Source: Schistosoma haematobium (Eukaryota > Platyhelminthes > Trematoda > Strigeidida > Schistosomatidae). Taken from it: a stretch of DNA of 64,000 nucleotides. The translations under genes and the position numbers were made by a program. The notes under the pieces were generated by a model, which saw only the letters and a list, made by a program, of their open reading frames with translations, was not told the DNA's origin and searched no databases. Positions 1 through 23,835 of the stretch are shown here, in pieces. The stretch is from contig NC_067196.1 of the NCBI RefSeq assembly GCF_000699445.3, positions 4,539,616-4,603,615 on the forward strand, read 5' to 3'. Position 1 is the first letter of the stretch. Each line of letters begins with the position of its first letter.

Positions 1-11995
<11,995 letters not shown>

Positions 11996-13530
11996 TAATT
12001 GTGAATGTCTGATGTGTGTTTCGCGATAAGATGTAGAATAAACATTACATGGATTCCATGCCAGAAAACACATTTTCCAGACATATCGTTTTGATTCATT
12101 TTTGAATGTCGATGACGCACCAATGTTTCCGATAAACTTTGTATCCGTTGTGTTATGTATATAGATTAAAAAGAAGAGACTGTATTTCTGTAATAATAAT
12201 AAAAAAATGATGAAATTTTCTAGTATAAACTAAAACAATGTTGAAATGATGTGTCAAATGAAATGACACCATGAGTGGATTTATCTGCATATTTTAAAAT
12301 GAAAATGTATAACAACTAATAGTAGTTGTAATCGGTTGAAATTCTTTCTTTACTCTGATTCTTGTCCTACATTATTGTTAATATTACTTACTAATTATGT
12401 AATTATAATTTCAACTATCATTGTGTTTATTCTGTGTGTGTTTCGATTAATATCAAGCATATGATTATTTGTAGTGATATGCCAATGGATTATTTGTAAT
12501 CCAAGTGGTTGTCAATGTCTATTGTGAATAGGTTATTTGAGTTCGTCATAAATGAGCAATTCACAAATCAGATTCGATTATTGCGTGTTCTGATTTCAGT
12601 GATGTTGTTGTTGCTGATGCTGCTGCTGATAATGATGAATTCTTTCTCGTAGTTTTATGGGAAATGAAATTTTGGTCCAATTGTAATCCATAAGTATCCG
12701 CTACTGGAACATTCATAACTGACTTTCTAGTCACTTCGCATCACCTCACACTACTTCTATACATCAACTTGAACAGAAGAGGAAAGTTGTGAAATGTATG
12801 GATTTTACTTTAAGTTTAGTTATGTACTAATGATCGAGTATATTTGTAGAGTTCTGTGTGACAGTGTGTTTCGTAGAAACTCCGCGAAACATGTTCAATA
12901 TACCAACTGTATGAATTGATATCCAATCAAAATGTCACAGATAATTAATCATTTTCTAGATATTTCTGAGAAGCTTCTTTTTGATGGTGATTGAATTTAC
13001 CGTTTTCATTTGTTTTGTTGGTTTTCCAGACTTTGACGACGAATACTATTGGGATCGTCAACATAGGGAATTGAATTGAATGGACACTGAGAATGTCACG
13101 ATGATGTTAGTGTAAATGTGACGAGTGATTAATGAACGGAAATTTTAGATGAGTTGATTCTTCAACCTCTTACGACATGGAGAACGTAATTTATTGATTA
13201 TTGTTATTACTATTATTATCGTGTAATGATATTAGGGTTTTGTAATTTCAAAATGTACATCACTTAGTATTTGAGCACAATTTACAACATCAGAAGATGG
13301 AACTGATATAACCGACAAATGTAACTAATTTACTCAATTATGTAATCAGTCGTTGAAATATACTTAGATGTGAGTGTTGTATGTCACTCTCACTGCAAGC
13401 ATTTAATATCTTGGTCGGCGTTGATTGGTTTCATACACTGACGGAATAAGAAAAATGTCTGAAATTCTATTGATTGTTCAGTCTATGTTTATTGTTTTAT
13501 TAATTTGCTTGCCTATGAATGTCTTGGTAT
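11996..13530. other. Intergenic AT-rich DNA, no gene seen
   Basis: No coding exon, RNA gene or recognisable repeat is visible. A short outlying CTG-like patch lies at about 12,605-12,635. The rest is unique-looking AT-rich sequence with stops in all frames. Confidence 0.6.
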
Positions 13531-13534
13531 CCTT

Positions 13535-13975
13535 AAATGTTGGGTGAGACCTCTCTCTCGTGACCACGCGTTTACAGCCACTGCCACTGAAGTGCCACTA
13601 ACTGTCTGTTCTCAGACGGTGTGTTTTTCACGAAATTGGGAGGGCTAAAACTCAATTTCCAGCGCTTTAACTGAAATGGAGGTCACGAAGCATCCGCTCA
13701 GGGTATTCAGAAAGCGCTGATTACAATCCAGTGATGCTCAAGGGCTCCAGGATCTTGTAGGAACAATTGGTGTATGAACCAATAGTTGGTCACCGATAAG
13801 CATGGGACTTAATTTGCTGACGTTGCTCCAATGCCTTTTGTATCATGCCTTCAGGTCGAAGGCTCCGGGTGTGGCATCTTATGTAGACCATCCATTGTGG
13901 TCTGGGCATCAGTGTCACATCTCAAAGTGTCGCTTACGTGTTTGGTGCTCTTTTGTACCAATATTTATTTGTTCA

Positions 13976-14018
<43 letters not shown>

Positions 14019-14032
14019 GTAATAATAATGTG
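13535..14032 (+). mobile_element. 3' end of a non-LTR retroelement with (TAA)n tail
   Basis: This stretch matches, at reduced identity, blocks at 27,745-28,165, 46,765-47,095 and 57,205-57,720. All share the same order: a 'gtatgaaccaat...ttggtcacc' segment, a 'gttgctccactgcctt' segment, a 'ctccgagtgtgg' segment and a 'tgtaccaatatttatgtgttcaaataa' end. Here the end runs into a (TAA)n microsatellite at about 13,977-14,030. A common 3' end followed by an A/T-rich simple tail is typical of 5'-truncated non-LTR elements. No coding part is present. The clade cannot be named from this fragment. Confidence 0.55.
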
Positions 14033-14438
14033 CATGTCATTTTCTTTACATCGACTACTGCTTCTTTTCAAGCGTGCTGTATATTATTCTTAAACACTAT
14101 CAATTTACTGAACTCTGCTGAAATAGATTATTTCATAAATAGACACTGAAGTGATCTGAGAACACAGCTTCGTATTCATAATATTATGAAACACAGGTTT
14201 ACTGTCGATCACTAGCAAAGTAATTCAAAGTAGGGAGTTTGTGATATGCCATTTTTAAATTCTGTAATCCTTGAATTCAATGTTAAATGTCATTTTTGGT
14301 GAGAATATAGTTCAGTTAATCGTTGGGTGGTATTGATTCCATATTTTGTTCTTTGATTTTAGTAATTTTCTAGTTTCGATCAGTATTGATTTTATGAGAT
14401 TTATCTGTTCTTCTATGACAAAACTACTTTATTTTTTA

Positions 14439-14623
14439 TTGAGATCATGAACCGATTGATGTTAGACTATCGTCGAAAATCTGAGAGCACTCGACGACCA
14501 TTTCGTCCTATTGTGGGGCTCCTCAGCAGTGCACATCCACGATCCCGCTTACGGGATTCCAATCCACAGCCTTCAGTCTCGTGCGCGATCGCTTGACCTC
14601 TAGACCACTGAGTTGGCATCCAA
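14439..14623 (-). mobile_element. Hammerhead SINE, family B (tRNA-like head + ribozyme)
   Basis: On the minus strand this reads a tRNA-like A-box region (ctcagtggtctagagg), a B-box-like segment (ggattccaatcc on the plus strand), then a hammerhead core and the family tail (catgatctcaat). Ribozyme core: CTGAGGA is complementary to 14,520-14,526, with an intact GAAA. Stem I (GCACT/AGTGC) is mostly paired, but stem II carries a C-A mismatch. It is one of about 16 family-B copies or fragments in the window. Confidence 0.75.
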
Positions 14624-15280
14624 TTTATCAAATGAACGTTTCTTTAGTTCTTGACATTTTTTGTCATACTGCTCACTGATGAATTTAAGATGTTCCTCAA
14701 ATCATAAATGATGAAGTTCAGATTTGTCAATAGCAAACCAGTTATCACTAATGGTATTAGATTATTGTCATACTGTAATTTAAACGGAAGTTGTACTGTT
14801 GGACGCCGACCCGAAGTTTTTAGTGCTCAATCGTTTGTCAAGAGACATGAAGGCTTTATGTTTGACTACCGGTGAAGTCACAGATGTGGTGTCGTCTCCT
14901 ATTAAAACATAAGAGCTTTTGGGTTGTTTCAGTCTTTCAGTGGTGCTCAAGCTAATGTCTGTATATGATAATCTAAAAACCGATGCAATTTCTATAAGTC
15001 TTCAACTAAACGTCTTTAATTACTTCTGTTGAGAGCTATTCATTCTTTTATTGCCAATCTATTCTTGTTAACAAACTTCGCGTATTCTATTATGAAACTT
15101 TCTATGTCTTCAACCCGTTTTATATGTTCATTTAATTGAATCACGACATCACATCAATCCGACCATTACCATTCACTCTATCAAATAACACAAATGTATG
15201 ACATAAAGGCCGTGAATAAAAAAATTTCATTGATCCACTACAGCTTCTTCTGTTCTCAACAGCCATTTAGAAGACAAACT
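14624..15280. other. Intergenic, no gene seen
   Basis: AT-rich. A slightly GC-richer piece at about 14,800-14,960 (ttggacgccgacccgaag onwards) may be part of an old repeat that I do not recognise. Confidence 0.4.
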
Positions 15281-15960
15281 GTTATGACCTTGCGTCTCCC
15301 AATTATTTTGTTTTGCCAAAATCCCCGTCGCCAATTGTTATGACCTTGGATGTCTGACTTTTCGATCACACGACTTATCTACCAATCCGAATACGACTTA
15401 TACGAATCTTCACACTAGGCCAACCAATGACGTTCAACCGGTGTGGGCAGTTTAGCGTCCTTATTGGTCCTATGTCCTACGAGCCCTTCCACTTGAGTCC
15501 AGAACACAATACCAGCTTCCGAATCAGAGCAGATCGTTTATTTCAGGCATACTTGGTTTATATATCAATCATACAGACCGCAACGTACCATAAAATAGGA
15601 AATAATATTTGTACACAAATAAGCCAAAAAGTGGCTGTGAATGTGGGAGGCATTAGTTAATAAACTGAACATAACTTAAGAACCGTAAATCGTACAATAA
15701 TAAATTATAGGTCAAAATAAAGCTTATCATAAAAGGAATATAAATATACATAGTGTAATTGTTAAGTAGTTATACAATAAGAATATTAGTCCATGAATAG
15801 TCCTCGGAAGTTACCTGTAACTTAATCTCCACTCGGATATAACACAAACATAGTGTCTCTACAAGAATTTTATCAGTATGACCGTAGGATTAAATGATTA
15901 CATCTCATTACAAATCGTAAATCACAAATTGTACAAAAGTAAATTGTAAGTGGTAAAAAA
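15281..15960. mobile_element. Possible eroded LTR-type repeat
   Basis: Two copies of TGTTATGACCTT (15,281 and 15,339 regions) introduce a GC-richer block that fades into AT-rich sequence. The motif 'gtaggattaaatga' near 15,883 recurs near 35,129, where it follows a 'tactacctacgtagatatgagtag' motif related to ones at 23.8 kb and 41.45 kb. An open frame of 77 codons at 15,427-15,660 resembles no family I know and is probably chance. An LTR origin is an inference from the TG start and the dispersed relatives. Confidence 0.3.
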
Positions 15961-16145
15961 ATAGGAAAATTGGTTTATTGGTTAACCATTAAAAAATTAA
16001 AGATAATTCTGAAGTTGTCTATTAAAACAAAACAACCATCTATTGTTTATTGTATACATCATTGGCTGTCTAACTTGAGTAGATTCGTGATCTCAATTAT
16101 GAAGCGATAGAACATATATCAGGTTGTCGTATTTTAGCAAGATTT

Positions 16146-17757
16146 TTTTCTATGGGATGGGGTTTTCAACCCCATGTCCAAACCTCCTCCTTTACCCGGT
16201 TTTGTGACCGGCAGTAACTCTAGGAGAGCTACATGCGGTTGAAGAAACCAGGATGGCCATCAGACAAACAAAGAGCGGGAAAGCAGTGGGACCTGACAAT
16301 GTGACAGCTGAATCTCTAAAGTCAGACATAGAAGTTACTGCAAACATGCTCCACACTCTGTTCAGAAAGATTTGTGGGGAAGAACAAGTGCCGATGGACT
16401 GGAAAGAAGGATGCCTCATCAAGATACCAAAGAAAGACGATCTGAGCAAATGTGAGAACCACCGAGGCATCACATTACGATAGATACTAGGAAAGGTTTT
16501 CAACAGAGTGTTGCTGGACTGGATGAACGATTCCGTAGACACTCAGCTTCGAGACCAACATGCTGGATTCCGTAATGATCGGTCGTGTACAGACCTCATC
16601 TCAACACCACGGATCATCGTTGAAAGATAAATCAAATGGAACTTGTCACCATACATCAACTTTCGTGACTAGGAGAAAAGCGTACGACAGTGTGGATAGG
16701 AGAATATTATGGAAACTTCTTCGTCACTATGGAGTACCTGAGAAAATCGTCAACATCATACGGAATTCTTACGATGGAATACAGTGCAATGTGATGCATG
16801 AAGTACAGATGACAGACGTATTCCAAGTGAGGACCGGAGTCAACCAAGGCTGTTTACTTCTTCCACTTATTTTTCTCCTTATGATCAGCTGGATTATGAA
16901 GACTTCGACATCTGAGAGGAAACATGGAATGCAATGGACGGCTTGGAATCAGGTATAAAATTCGGACTCGCAGATAACCTGGTCCTTCTGTGTCGTACAC
17001 ATAAACAAATGTCGATGAATGCAACCAGTGTAGCAACAGCCTCTGCATCAGTAGGTTTCAGCACACACAAAGCAAAAAGCAAGATCCTCAAATACAACAT
17101 GGAGAACACCAATGCAATCACACTTGATGGAGAAGCTCTGGGAGATGTGGAATCTTTCACGTATCTGGGATTCATCATAGACGAACGTGGATGATCTAAT
17201 GCAGACATAAAGGTGAGGATTGGCAAAGCAAGGGCAACATTCCCACTATTGAAGAACATGTAGAACTCGAAACAACTGTCAATCAACATCAAAGTCAGAA
17301 TGTTCAATAAGAACGTCGAGACAATTCTACTACACGGAGTTGAAACTTGGAGAACTACTACAACCACCATGAAATTGGTACAAGTATTTATAACTAGTTG
17401 CCTATACAAGATACTCAACATCCATTGACCGGATACCATCAGGTACACCCTACTGTGTTAGAGAACAAACCAGCTTGCAGCTGAACAGGAAACGAGGAAA
17501 AGACAATGGAAATGGATAGGACATACATTACAGAAATCACCAAACTACATCACAAGGCGAGCCTTAACTTGAAATCCTGAACAAAAACGAAAAAGAGAAA
17601 AACAGAAGAACACACTGCACCCGGGTTTGGAATTTGACATGATAAGGATGAATAGTAAGTGAAAAGAACTAGAAAAGATTACCTAAGACAGAACTGGATG
17701 GAGAGTGTTGATGGGCGGCCTACGCTCCTCGACGAGGTATAGTAGGCATAAGTAAGT
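16146..17757 (+). pseudogene. Degenerate RTE-clade (SR2/SR3-like) reverse transcriptase
   Basis: Successive frames carry the RT of a schistosome RTE-type non-LTR element. An N-terminal finger/palm piece at 16,253-16,483 contains SGKAVGPDN and IPKKDDLSKCENHRGI. A middle piece at about 16,660-16,960 contains KAYDSVDRRILWKLLRHYGV and TGVNQGC. A later piece at 16,934-17,194 contains SKILKY and TLDGE, followed by C-terminal sequence to the 'ggcgtaagtaag'-like end near 17,755. The catalytic FADD box reads LADN here. At least two frameshifts and several stops (for example at 16,481 and 17,192) break the frame. It is therefore a dead 5'-truncated copy. The 5' portion joins a 'gggatggggtt..aaccccat' block also seen at 27.1 and 53.0 kb. 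Confidence 0.85.
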
Positions 17758-17792
17758 AAAAGCATATATCAACAGTTAATAAGTTGAGTATA

Positions 17793-18289
17793 AGTGCTTT
17801 CAGGTTTTCCATGGTGGTCTAGCTTCAACTGACTCATGATCTTAACCATTGAAATTACTATAATATTCACAAAACCTATCTGATATTAATCAACATATGC
17901 TCACTAGTGACTAGCTTCAATACGTATATCTTGGAGTTCTAGTGAGAAATAGTGATTGGGGAGTTCAACCAGGCGTGTTGTGAGATGGTAACTCACTGAT
18001 GACAATTGTGGATGTGTGACTCAATTTCGTGGATTAGTTGAAGTTAGATATTAACACTGTTGGATGCCGTCGGCTCAATGTTCTTGTGGTCATGTGTTCG
18101 CGTGCGAAACCGATAGATCCTGGGTTCCAATCTCGCGAGGTCGTGGATGTGCACAATTGAGGAGTCCCGCAGCGGGGCGAAACGGCCGTCTAGTGTTTCT
18201 AGGTCTTCCATGGTGATCTAGCTTGAACTGACTCATGATCTTAAACATTGAAATTACTATAATATCCACAAAACCCATCTGATATTAAA
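17793..18289 (+). mobile_element. Hammerhead SINE, family B, 1.25-mer with unit of 399 bp
   Basis: The element starts at AGTGCTTTCAGG, the sequence that directly follows the predicted ribozyme cleavage site. It runs through the tail (ccatggtggtctagcttcaa, actcatgatcttaacc), the long 'gctcactagtgactagcttc' region and the tRNA-like head (gtcggctcaatgttcttgtgg; cctgggttccaatctcg). It reaches a hammerhead (18,160-18,197) and then repeats the start at 18,192. The distance between the two starts is 399 bp. The ribozyme core reads TTGAGGA instead of CTGAGGA, so the catalytic C is lost. The arrangement looks like a linearised tandem repeat. Confidence 0.8.
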
Positions 18290-18336
18290 AGTTTATAATT
18301 AGGATAATTGAATACAAGATGGAATTTAATAAATTC

Positions 18337-18570
18337 ATCATCAACTCTGAGATGCAGGCACATCCAGGTGACGAGTCACAAACAGGACGAAACGCGCGTC
18401 AAACTGGATTCCACTGTTAGCTACTATCCATCTTTGCTTATAATGCTTGTAAATTAAGGCAATATCGAGGCATACACACAGTATGCACATATGCCAATAA
18501 GAGACTGATCAATTTCAGTCCTAAAACATCAATGGGAAGATTCAAGTAAAACAATACTAAGTGTAATAAT
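18337..18570 (+). mobile_element. Hammerhead SINE, family A (Sm-alpha-like)
   Basis: It carries 'catcaactctgagatgcagg', 'gacgagtcacaaacaggacg' and 'ggattccactgttagc', then the tail with 'gcaatatcgaggca' and 'gagactgatcaatttcag'. This is the layout of the schistosome Sm-alpha repeat, whose hammerhead is established. In this copy the core C of CTGACGA is G (18,368), which should abolish cleavage. The tRNA-like head is missing. Confidence 0.85.
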
Positions 18571-19526
18571 CTTGATAGTTTCATTATCACTAACTAACTC
18601 CTCGGATATCCAACAAAACTAAATTGGTACACCATTCATTTTTACTATTTTTGATAATAAGAAAAGCTTTACTGTAAATATTTTGTTCATAGATAAAATA
18701 TTCTTTCTTTTTTTTTTCTTAATAAGCTTTGTTTTTCGTTTCGTAATTCAGATCATATACATACACACATATATATGTATATATACACATATACTCACAC
18801 ATGCACACACACACACACACGCACATGTGAAACAATATGTATCTTATCCATATTGTCATATGAATTTACAATATGGAATGAACAATATAACTATTGTTTT
18901 AAATACTTGCAACCATGGTTACAGATATACATTTTATGATTTAGTCCCGAAAGAAAAAATAATAAGTAACATGCATTAATTAAATGTCAGGTGCCGTTTA
19001 AAATTGAAATAATTTTTAACTAAGTAAGTAGTATGACACAATTTTAAACCAATTTGGCTAGTTCTATCTATATGTCTAATATCTAGGTTATTTACTTGAA
19101 TAAGTAATACATTATAAGAATTATGAAAGTTTTCAACAGTAATCTTCCTGATTTAAATGATCATGACAACTAAATCTTACAAGTTTTTGTTGTTGTTGTT
19201 GTTGTTTTATTTTAATTTTCGTTTACGCTTCATAGTCATTTATATTCATTGATAATTGACATCATTACATGATTGAATTAGACAAAAAAGAACCGACTGA
19301 ATTTTATATTCAGTTGATTCCAATTACACAACAACAACAACAACGACAAGGTAGACTCGTTTGTAAATAGGTATGTGTGCAATTTGTCTATGGAATAAAT
19401 TTGAAAATACAATGTATTTTCTATCAAGGCGATTAATATGATTTTAACAATCCATTGAAAATTTGTTTAGATAGTGTTTTTTTTTGGAATGTAATTTATT
19501 GAAAGTGATCGTTTCAATTTCTTAGA
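18571..19526. other. Intergenic with microsatellites
   Basis: No gene is visible. (CA)n and (TATA)-rich simple sequence lies at about 18,755-18,826, (GTT)n at about 19,183-19,206 and (CAA)n at about 19,329-19,345. The rest is AT-rich without recognisable content. Confidence 0.6.
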
Positions 19527-19975
19527 CTGATTCAGTCAGTTAGCTACTACATATGATCAGGAACATATATGCATCGGTCCAAGTTGCCACACCTCACTCA
19601 TTAGCATAACAAGATGAACACCGGATTAATAAAAGTAGTTAATTCAGTAGTGGTAATATATAAACGAAAGATTGCATATAAAGATATAGTATAAGAAGGA
19701 AGAATCAGTTCGTAGAAAGAAAGATATGAAGCGATTTTAATCTCATAGTTTAAGGGAAGACAGAGAGTGTATGCACCAACACCATTGTGATAGATTCTGA
19801 GCCATGTCACACACATACATACACACACAGTCTCCAACCATTGGTTATGATAGTCACGCAGACTCCAACACAGCAGTCTGCATCTACCATCCACATGGCT
19901 CAGAGCACAAGTTAGTGACTTCTTGTACTGATGGCACGTGTTGGTTTAGCCGCCCCCAACTTTCTGCCAACTGAT
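19527..19975 (-). repeat. Dispersed repeat C (unclassified, CA-containing)
   Basis: This block recurs at 40,527-40,962, 46,030-46,410 and 49,430-49,865, and in the opposite orientation at 41,800-42,140 and 59,975-60,350. Constant parts are 'tatatgcatcggtccaagtt', 'ctcatagtttaagggaagac', a short (CA)n, 'tctccaaccattggttatga' and 'cacaagttagtgacttcttg'. There is no coding potential beyond shared open frames. Its copies sit at the junctions of the large rearrangements at 41.8 and 60.1 kb. Strand is given for convenience only. Confidence 0.7.
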
Positions 19976-20639
19976 TGTCTTAATATTAGGTAGTTGGATG
20001 ACGTCATTAGGATATTCTGAATATGAGTTTTATGTTAGTTAGCATTTATCAACGTAGAGTTTACCTAGAATTGTAAAGTTTTTTGTCGTTTGTTAGATTG
20101 GAAAACTATCATCAACTTAACTGTGATGATATCATCACTGAGCTATTTGTATCGCGACTAACCTTCTGTAGGATAGAAATCTTCACATTCGTTGATTATT
20201 GAGTGATAAAAAAACTAGCTTCACATTGAAACCTGATTGGTAAAATCTGGTCGGTATTAGTGATTACAGATTGATAAATTAATAATGAATATTCCTTTGA
20301 GGAAGGATTGCTTAATGGTTGTTTATCAAAGGCATGGAAACATAAACTTGCACAGCAATTAAGTACATATGTCATCAGTTTTAGAGAAGTAATGTGGGCT
20401 AATATAAATTTTCATGTTTTCATTAAATTCTTCAGTCTACTATAGCTTGAATTACAAGACCGTATTTTGTATTATATTACATGTTACGTGTTAATAAGGA
20501 GGAAATGTGTTCTTTGAGAATCCTAGAGTATCCAGGAATTCAACAAAATCTTTATTTCAATGAAGACTGCCACCGAGTCCACTCAGTACCACTGTCAATT
20601 AAATTAATTTTAAGCTAATTGGATTATAATTTAATTCTT
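19976..20639. other. Intergenic, no gene seen
   Basis: AT-rich DNA with stops in every frame and no recognised repeat. Confidence 0.5.
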
Positions 20640-20990
20640 GTAGGATTAAAACTCCACCTAAAGCCCCTCTGGAGTTACTGCCGGTCTCAATCCCGGATAA
20701 AGAAGGAGGCTTGGGCATGAGGTTAGCGACCTCATCCCGTAGAAAACTAACTAGCTAAAAAACGACAACAGGAAAAAAATCATTGAAACCATTTAAACTC
20801 GGCCCTGGGAGTTAGAAAGTCCTCATTTAAAAGAGTTATAACGCTTCCTTGTGAATACCGAGTTTCTTCGGAATTCACGAGACTGATGCCCCTTCTGATA
20901 ACCAGAGCAACCATTAATTTAAGTACATGGAATGTTTGTACAATGTGGGAGGCCGAAAAATTCTTCTGACTTACTACAGGATTAAAACAT
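20640..20990 (+). mobile_element. RTE-type element, 5' region fragment
   Basis: The segment begins 'gattaaaactccacctaaag', passes 'ggtctcaatcccggataaag' and 'gaggttagcgacctcatccc', and ends 'agtacatggaatgtttgtac' with 'aatgtgggaggc'. Translated, this last part (TWNVCTMWEA) resembles the start of an apurinic endonuclease domain (TWNVRTMWE) of schistosome RTE elements. The first part is the reverse complement of the block at 16,150-16,240 and 27,060-27,160. The endonuclease is cut off after about a dozen codons. Confidence 0.5.
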
Positions 20991-21070
20991 TTACAAGCAA
21001 GGTTATGAATTTTGCTAAATACCAATATCATGTTATGCTACCTGAAAGTTGTCTAACTAGTATACATTTC

Positions 21071-21232
21071 AGAAGGGGTTTTGTGGAGATTTTAGAAATT
21101 TCAATAGTTGAAATCATGCATCATTTGAAGCTAGACCACTATGGAAAACCTGAAAGTACTGGACGGCCGTGTCGTCCTATTGTGGGACTCCTCAGCACTG
21201 AGCATCTACGATCCAGCTCCCCGCGAGATTTG
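21071..21232 (-). mobile_element. Hammerhead SINE, family B (partial)
   Basis: On the minus strand the tRNA-like part is nearly lost. The ribozyme region (CTGAGGA and stem II) is present, but GAAA reads GACA, so it is probably inactive. The tail with 'ccatagtggtctagcttcaa' and 'cacaaaacc' follows. Confidence 0.75.
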
Positions 21233-22147
21233 AGTATACATTTCATTCAAGTACCAAATAGAGTGACGTTAAACTTAGTTTCATGATTAATTCGTTGATT
21301 AATAATGTAACATTTTTACCACTAGTCTACAATGCATTGATGTTATCCTTATTCAAATTAGTATGGTGTATATTTATCGATTAAATTACGATGTTGTTTG
21401 TTTAAATCAGTCAGTCTAAAGTAACACAATTACATGTAATTTATAAACATCTTTCTTACATGAAAGTTATTAAACAATGGGCATAGTAAGTTTTTTTCTA
21501 TAAGAGCTATGGTCGATTCTACACCAGTCTAACATTTTTATTATGTTTTTTGTATACTTTATTCCAGCTGATTACAACATTCTTCACGTTCTATACTTGT
21601 ACCAATAAACGATTGCATAATGAGTTTGATCTAATAAACTTTTCCAATTAAATCCCACCTTATTCAATAGCTATTGATCAACTTTCTAAATGATTCCTAA
21701 AGATTTAGTGAAAATCTGTAGTTAGTGAAATATCGGAGAATCAAATAGCTGATTACTGGCTCATAGGTTCCAAGTTCATTTTTCTTCTCATAAGGTTTGA
21801 AGATCGTGAATTTGATTTCTATTGTGGTAGTGAATGGATATTAACGAAGAATTTAGTATGACGAAGTAACAATCATTCAGTTTTCTCATATTTTCAATAG
21901 TTTTCTAGATAATTTCAATTTATAGTGCAAATTTTCTCCAACGCTATTTCATTCAAAGCATGTAAGCCTTGGATATACCATATAAATAGTTTAGCTAGTT
22001 TCGTATTCCCAAATACATCATCAGTTGGATTAATTGTCTTGTATAATCTTTTCATTTGTTATTCAATATCTTATTTTATTGATTAAATTTACTGAGATAT
22101 GGTTGTAAACCTTTGTGTCCATAAAAAAAGATTAAACCTTGTTTATT
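21233..22147. other. Intergenic, no gene seen
   Basis: AT-rich DNA. No exon, RNA or repeat is recognised. Confidence 0.5.
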
Positions 22148-22337
22148 TCTAAGCTTTAATGGAGTTTCGTTCTGTGAGCTGGATGGTTTGGTCGTGAAGC
22201 ATTCATCGTTCTTCTGAACGACATCGTCAGGAGAACAATGAAAGCTCCACAACCAAACCATCCAGCTCACAGAACAGAACTCCATCAAAATCATCCACCT
22301 GAATTACAGATCTTCTCCACCATCTCTAAGCTTTAAT
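22148..22337. mobile_element. Foldback insertion with 14-bp direct repeats
   Basis: The stretch is bounded by TCTAAGCTTTAATG at 22,148-22,161 and again at 22,324-22,337. Inside, 22,160-22,191 and 22,253-22,284 form an inverted repeat of about 32 bp (core gagctggatggttt / aaaccatccagctc) around a loop of about 60 bases. The loop contains the smaller inverted motif 'gttcttctgaacgac / gtcaggagaac'. Direct repeats of this length suggest target-site duplication by a LINE-type machinery. The element itself is not one I recognise. Confidence 0.65.
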
Positions 22338-22644
22338 GTTTTACAATTCATATTTGTAGTTAAAAGAATCCATTTGAAACAAGTCTAATATAAAGATAGT
22401 ATGACATTCAGTATTTAATCTAAACTTATATTTCATTTTCTATCTTTTGACAATAAGATATAGAATGTGAATTGGGTAAGAGGAAGATAGTAACTTATCA
22501 GTGACATTCGATATTAAATGCATCATATCACACCAATTGTGTAATTTGAAAATATTGAAGATAGAAGTCCAATTGAATGATCTTAGCAAATCATACTCAA
22601 TGCAATACAATTAAGTTCGGAAAATAAATTAATCAGTGAAAGGT

Positions 22645-23167
22645 ATCATGGATATTATAGTAATTTAATAATTGAATTCATAATTCAATTAAAGATAGAC
22701 CACCATGGAAATGCGAGATGCACCGGACGGTCGTGTCATTTCATGAATTCAACTACTAAATCACTATAATATCCATAAAAACCCCTTCTCATATGAACCA
22801 ATATATATGCTCACTAGTGACTAGCTTCAAGAGGTATTTCCTGGAGTTCTAGTGAGAAACAGTGACTAGTGGAGTTCAACCAGGTCTGTTGTGAGATAGT
22901 AACTCACCGATGACAATGGTGGATGAGTGGCTCATTTTCGTGGATTAGTTGAAGTTAGATATTAACACTGTTGGATGCCGGCCAGCTAAGTAGTCCAGAG
23001 GTCATGCGCTCGCGCGCGAGATCGATAGGTGGTGGCTTGGAATCTTGCGATGCGGGATAGTGGATGTGAACTACTGAGGCGTCTCACATTATGACGAAAC
23101 GGACATCCAATGCTTCCAGGTTTTCCATGGTGGTGGCCTAGCTTCAACTGACTCTTAAATCTAACTA
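22645..23167 (+). mobile_element. Hammerhead SINE family B, inverted tail plus long plus-strand copy
   Basis: A minus-strand tail piece (about 22,650-22,740) is followed by a plus-strand copy from the tail (22,743) through 'gctcactagtgactagcttc', the tRNA-like head (ggccagctaagtagtccagagg) and a decayed hammerhead (CTGAGGC.. / GAAAC near 23,075-23,107). It ends with the post-cleavage sequence 'atgcttccaggttttccatgg'. The ribozyme core has lost the final A of CTGANGA and stem II is broken. The head-to-head layout can fold back on itself. Confidence 0.75.
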
Positions 23168-23439
23168 TGAAAATAAATTAACGTCAACTGTTGATAGTAC
23201 ATTTTCAGAAAAATTTTAAATGGAACGAAACATCCTTAAATTGACAGTGATGAGACAGTCAATGTTCGTTTCATAATAGAACTATATTTAATGTGATCTT
23301 CAGTTTGGCTTCACTTAATAAAAATTTATTCGATTGTATATTTAATGCCGATAATTCAAATGATTGTATCAGTTATATTAACTTACTGAAGGCTAGTGAA
23401 CTATTGTTAATTACAACATGGAAAATTCTGATAAACAAG

Positions 23440-23835
23440 GTGTAGTGAAGGATCGTGTAAACCAAACCATGTCAATCTGCGACAGTATACGGTCCTTCCC
23501 AGTTCAGGAACAGTTTTCCTGACCTTGGGCTCCCTGCTACGTTACCTGTCCGTTCTCTACACTTTACCAAGTCCCCAACTGAAAAAGACTCACATTCTCC
23601 TCTGTTTTTCCGCCTTTTTTATGTCTGATATTTGTTTCTTTTCCATGTTCCTTATTGCCTACGTCCTCTCTTTTCTTAACCTTGTTGCCGTCTATATCCG
23701 TTGTTTTGGCCAGATCTTATTGTAGCTGTCTACCATACAGATGCAGAAAAGGTAACTTCTTGGTTGTTCATTGTACGGAAGCACAATACGCCAACGTTAT
23801 ATACTACTTATATCGACATAAGTAGCAAACACTCC
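23440..23835. other. Pyrimidine-rich, possibly LTR-derived block
   Basis: This is a GC- and pyrimidine-richer stretch (gttacctgtccgttctctac...). It ends in 'gttatatactacttatatcg' followed by 'acataagtagc', a near-palindrome related to motifs at 35,081-35,115 and 41,446-41,487. A dispersed repeat is likely; LTR origin is only a guess. The open frame at 23,525-23,725 has hydrophobic codons but no family resemblance. Confidence 0.25.

Noticed and set aside
13802..14149. 115-codon open frame
   Set aside because: It runs through the 3' end of a non-LTR repeat and a (TAA)n microsatellite that encodes poly-Asn. Related copies do not keep the frame.
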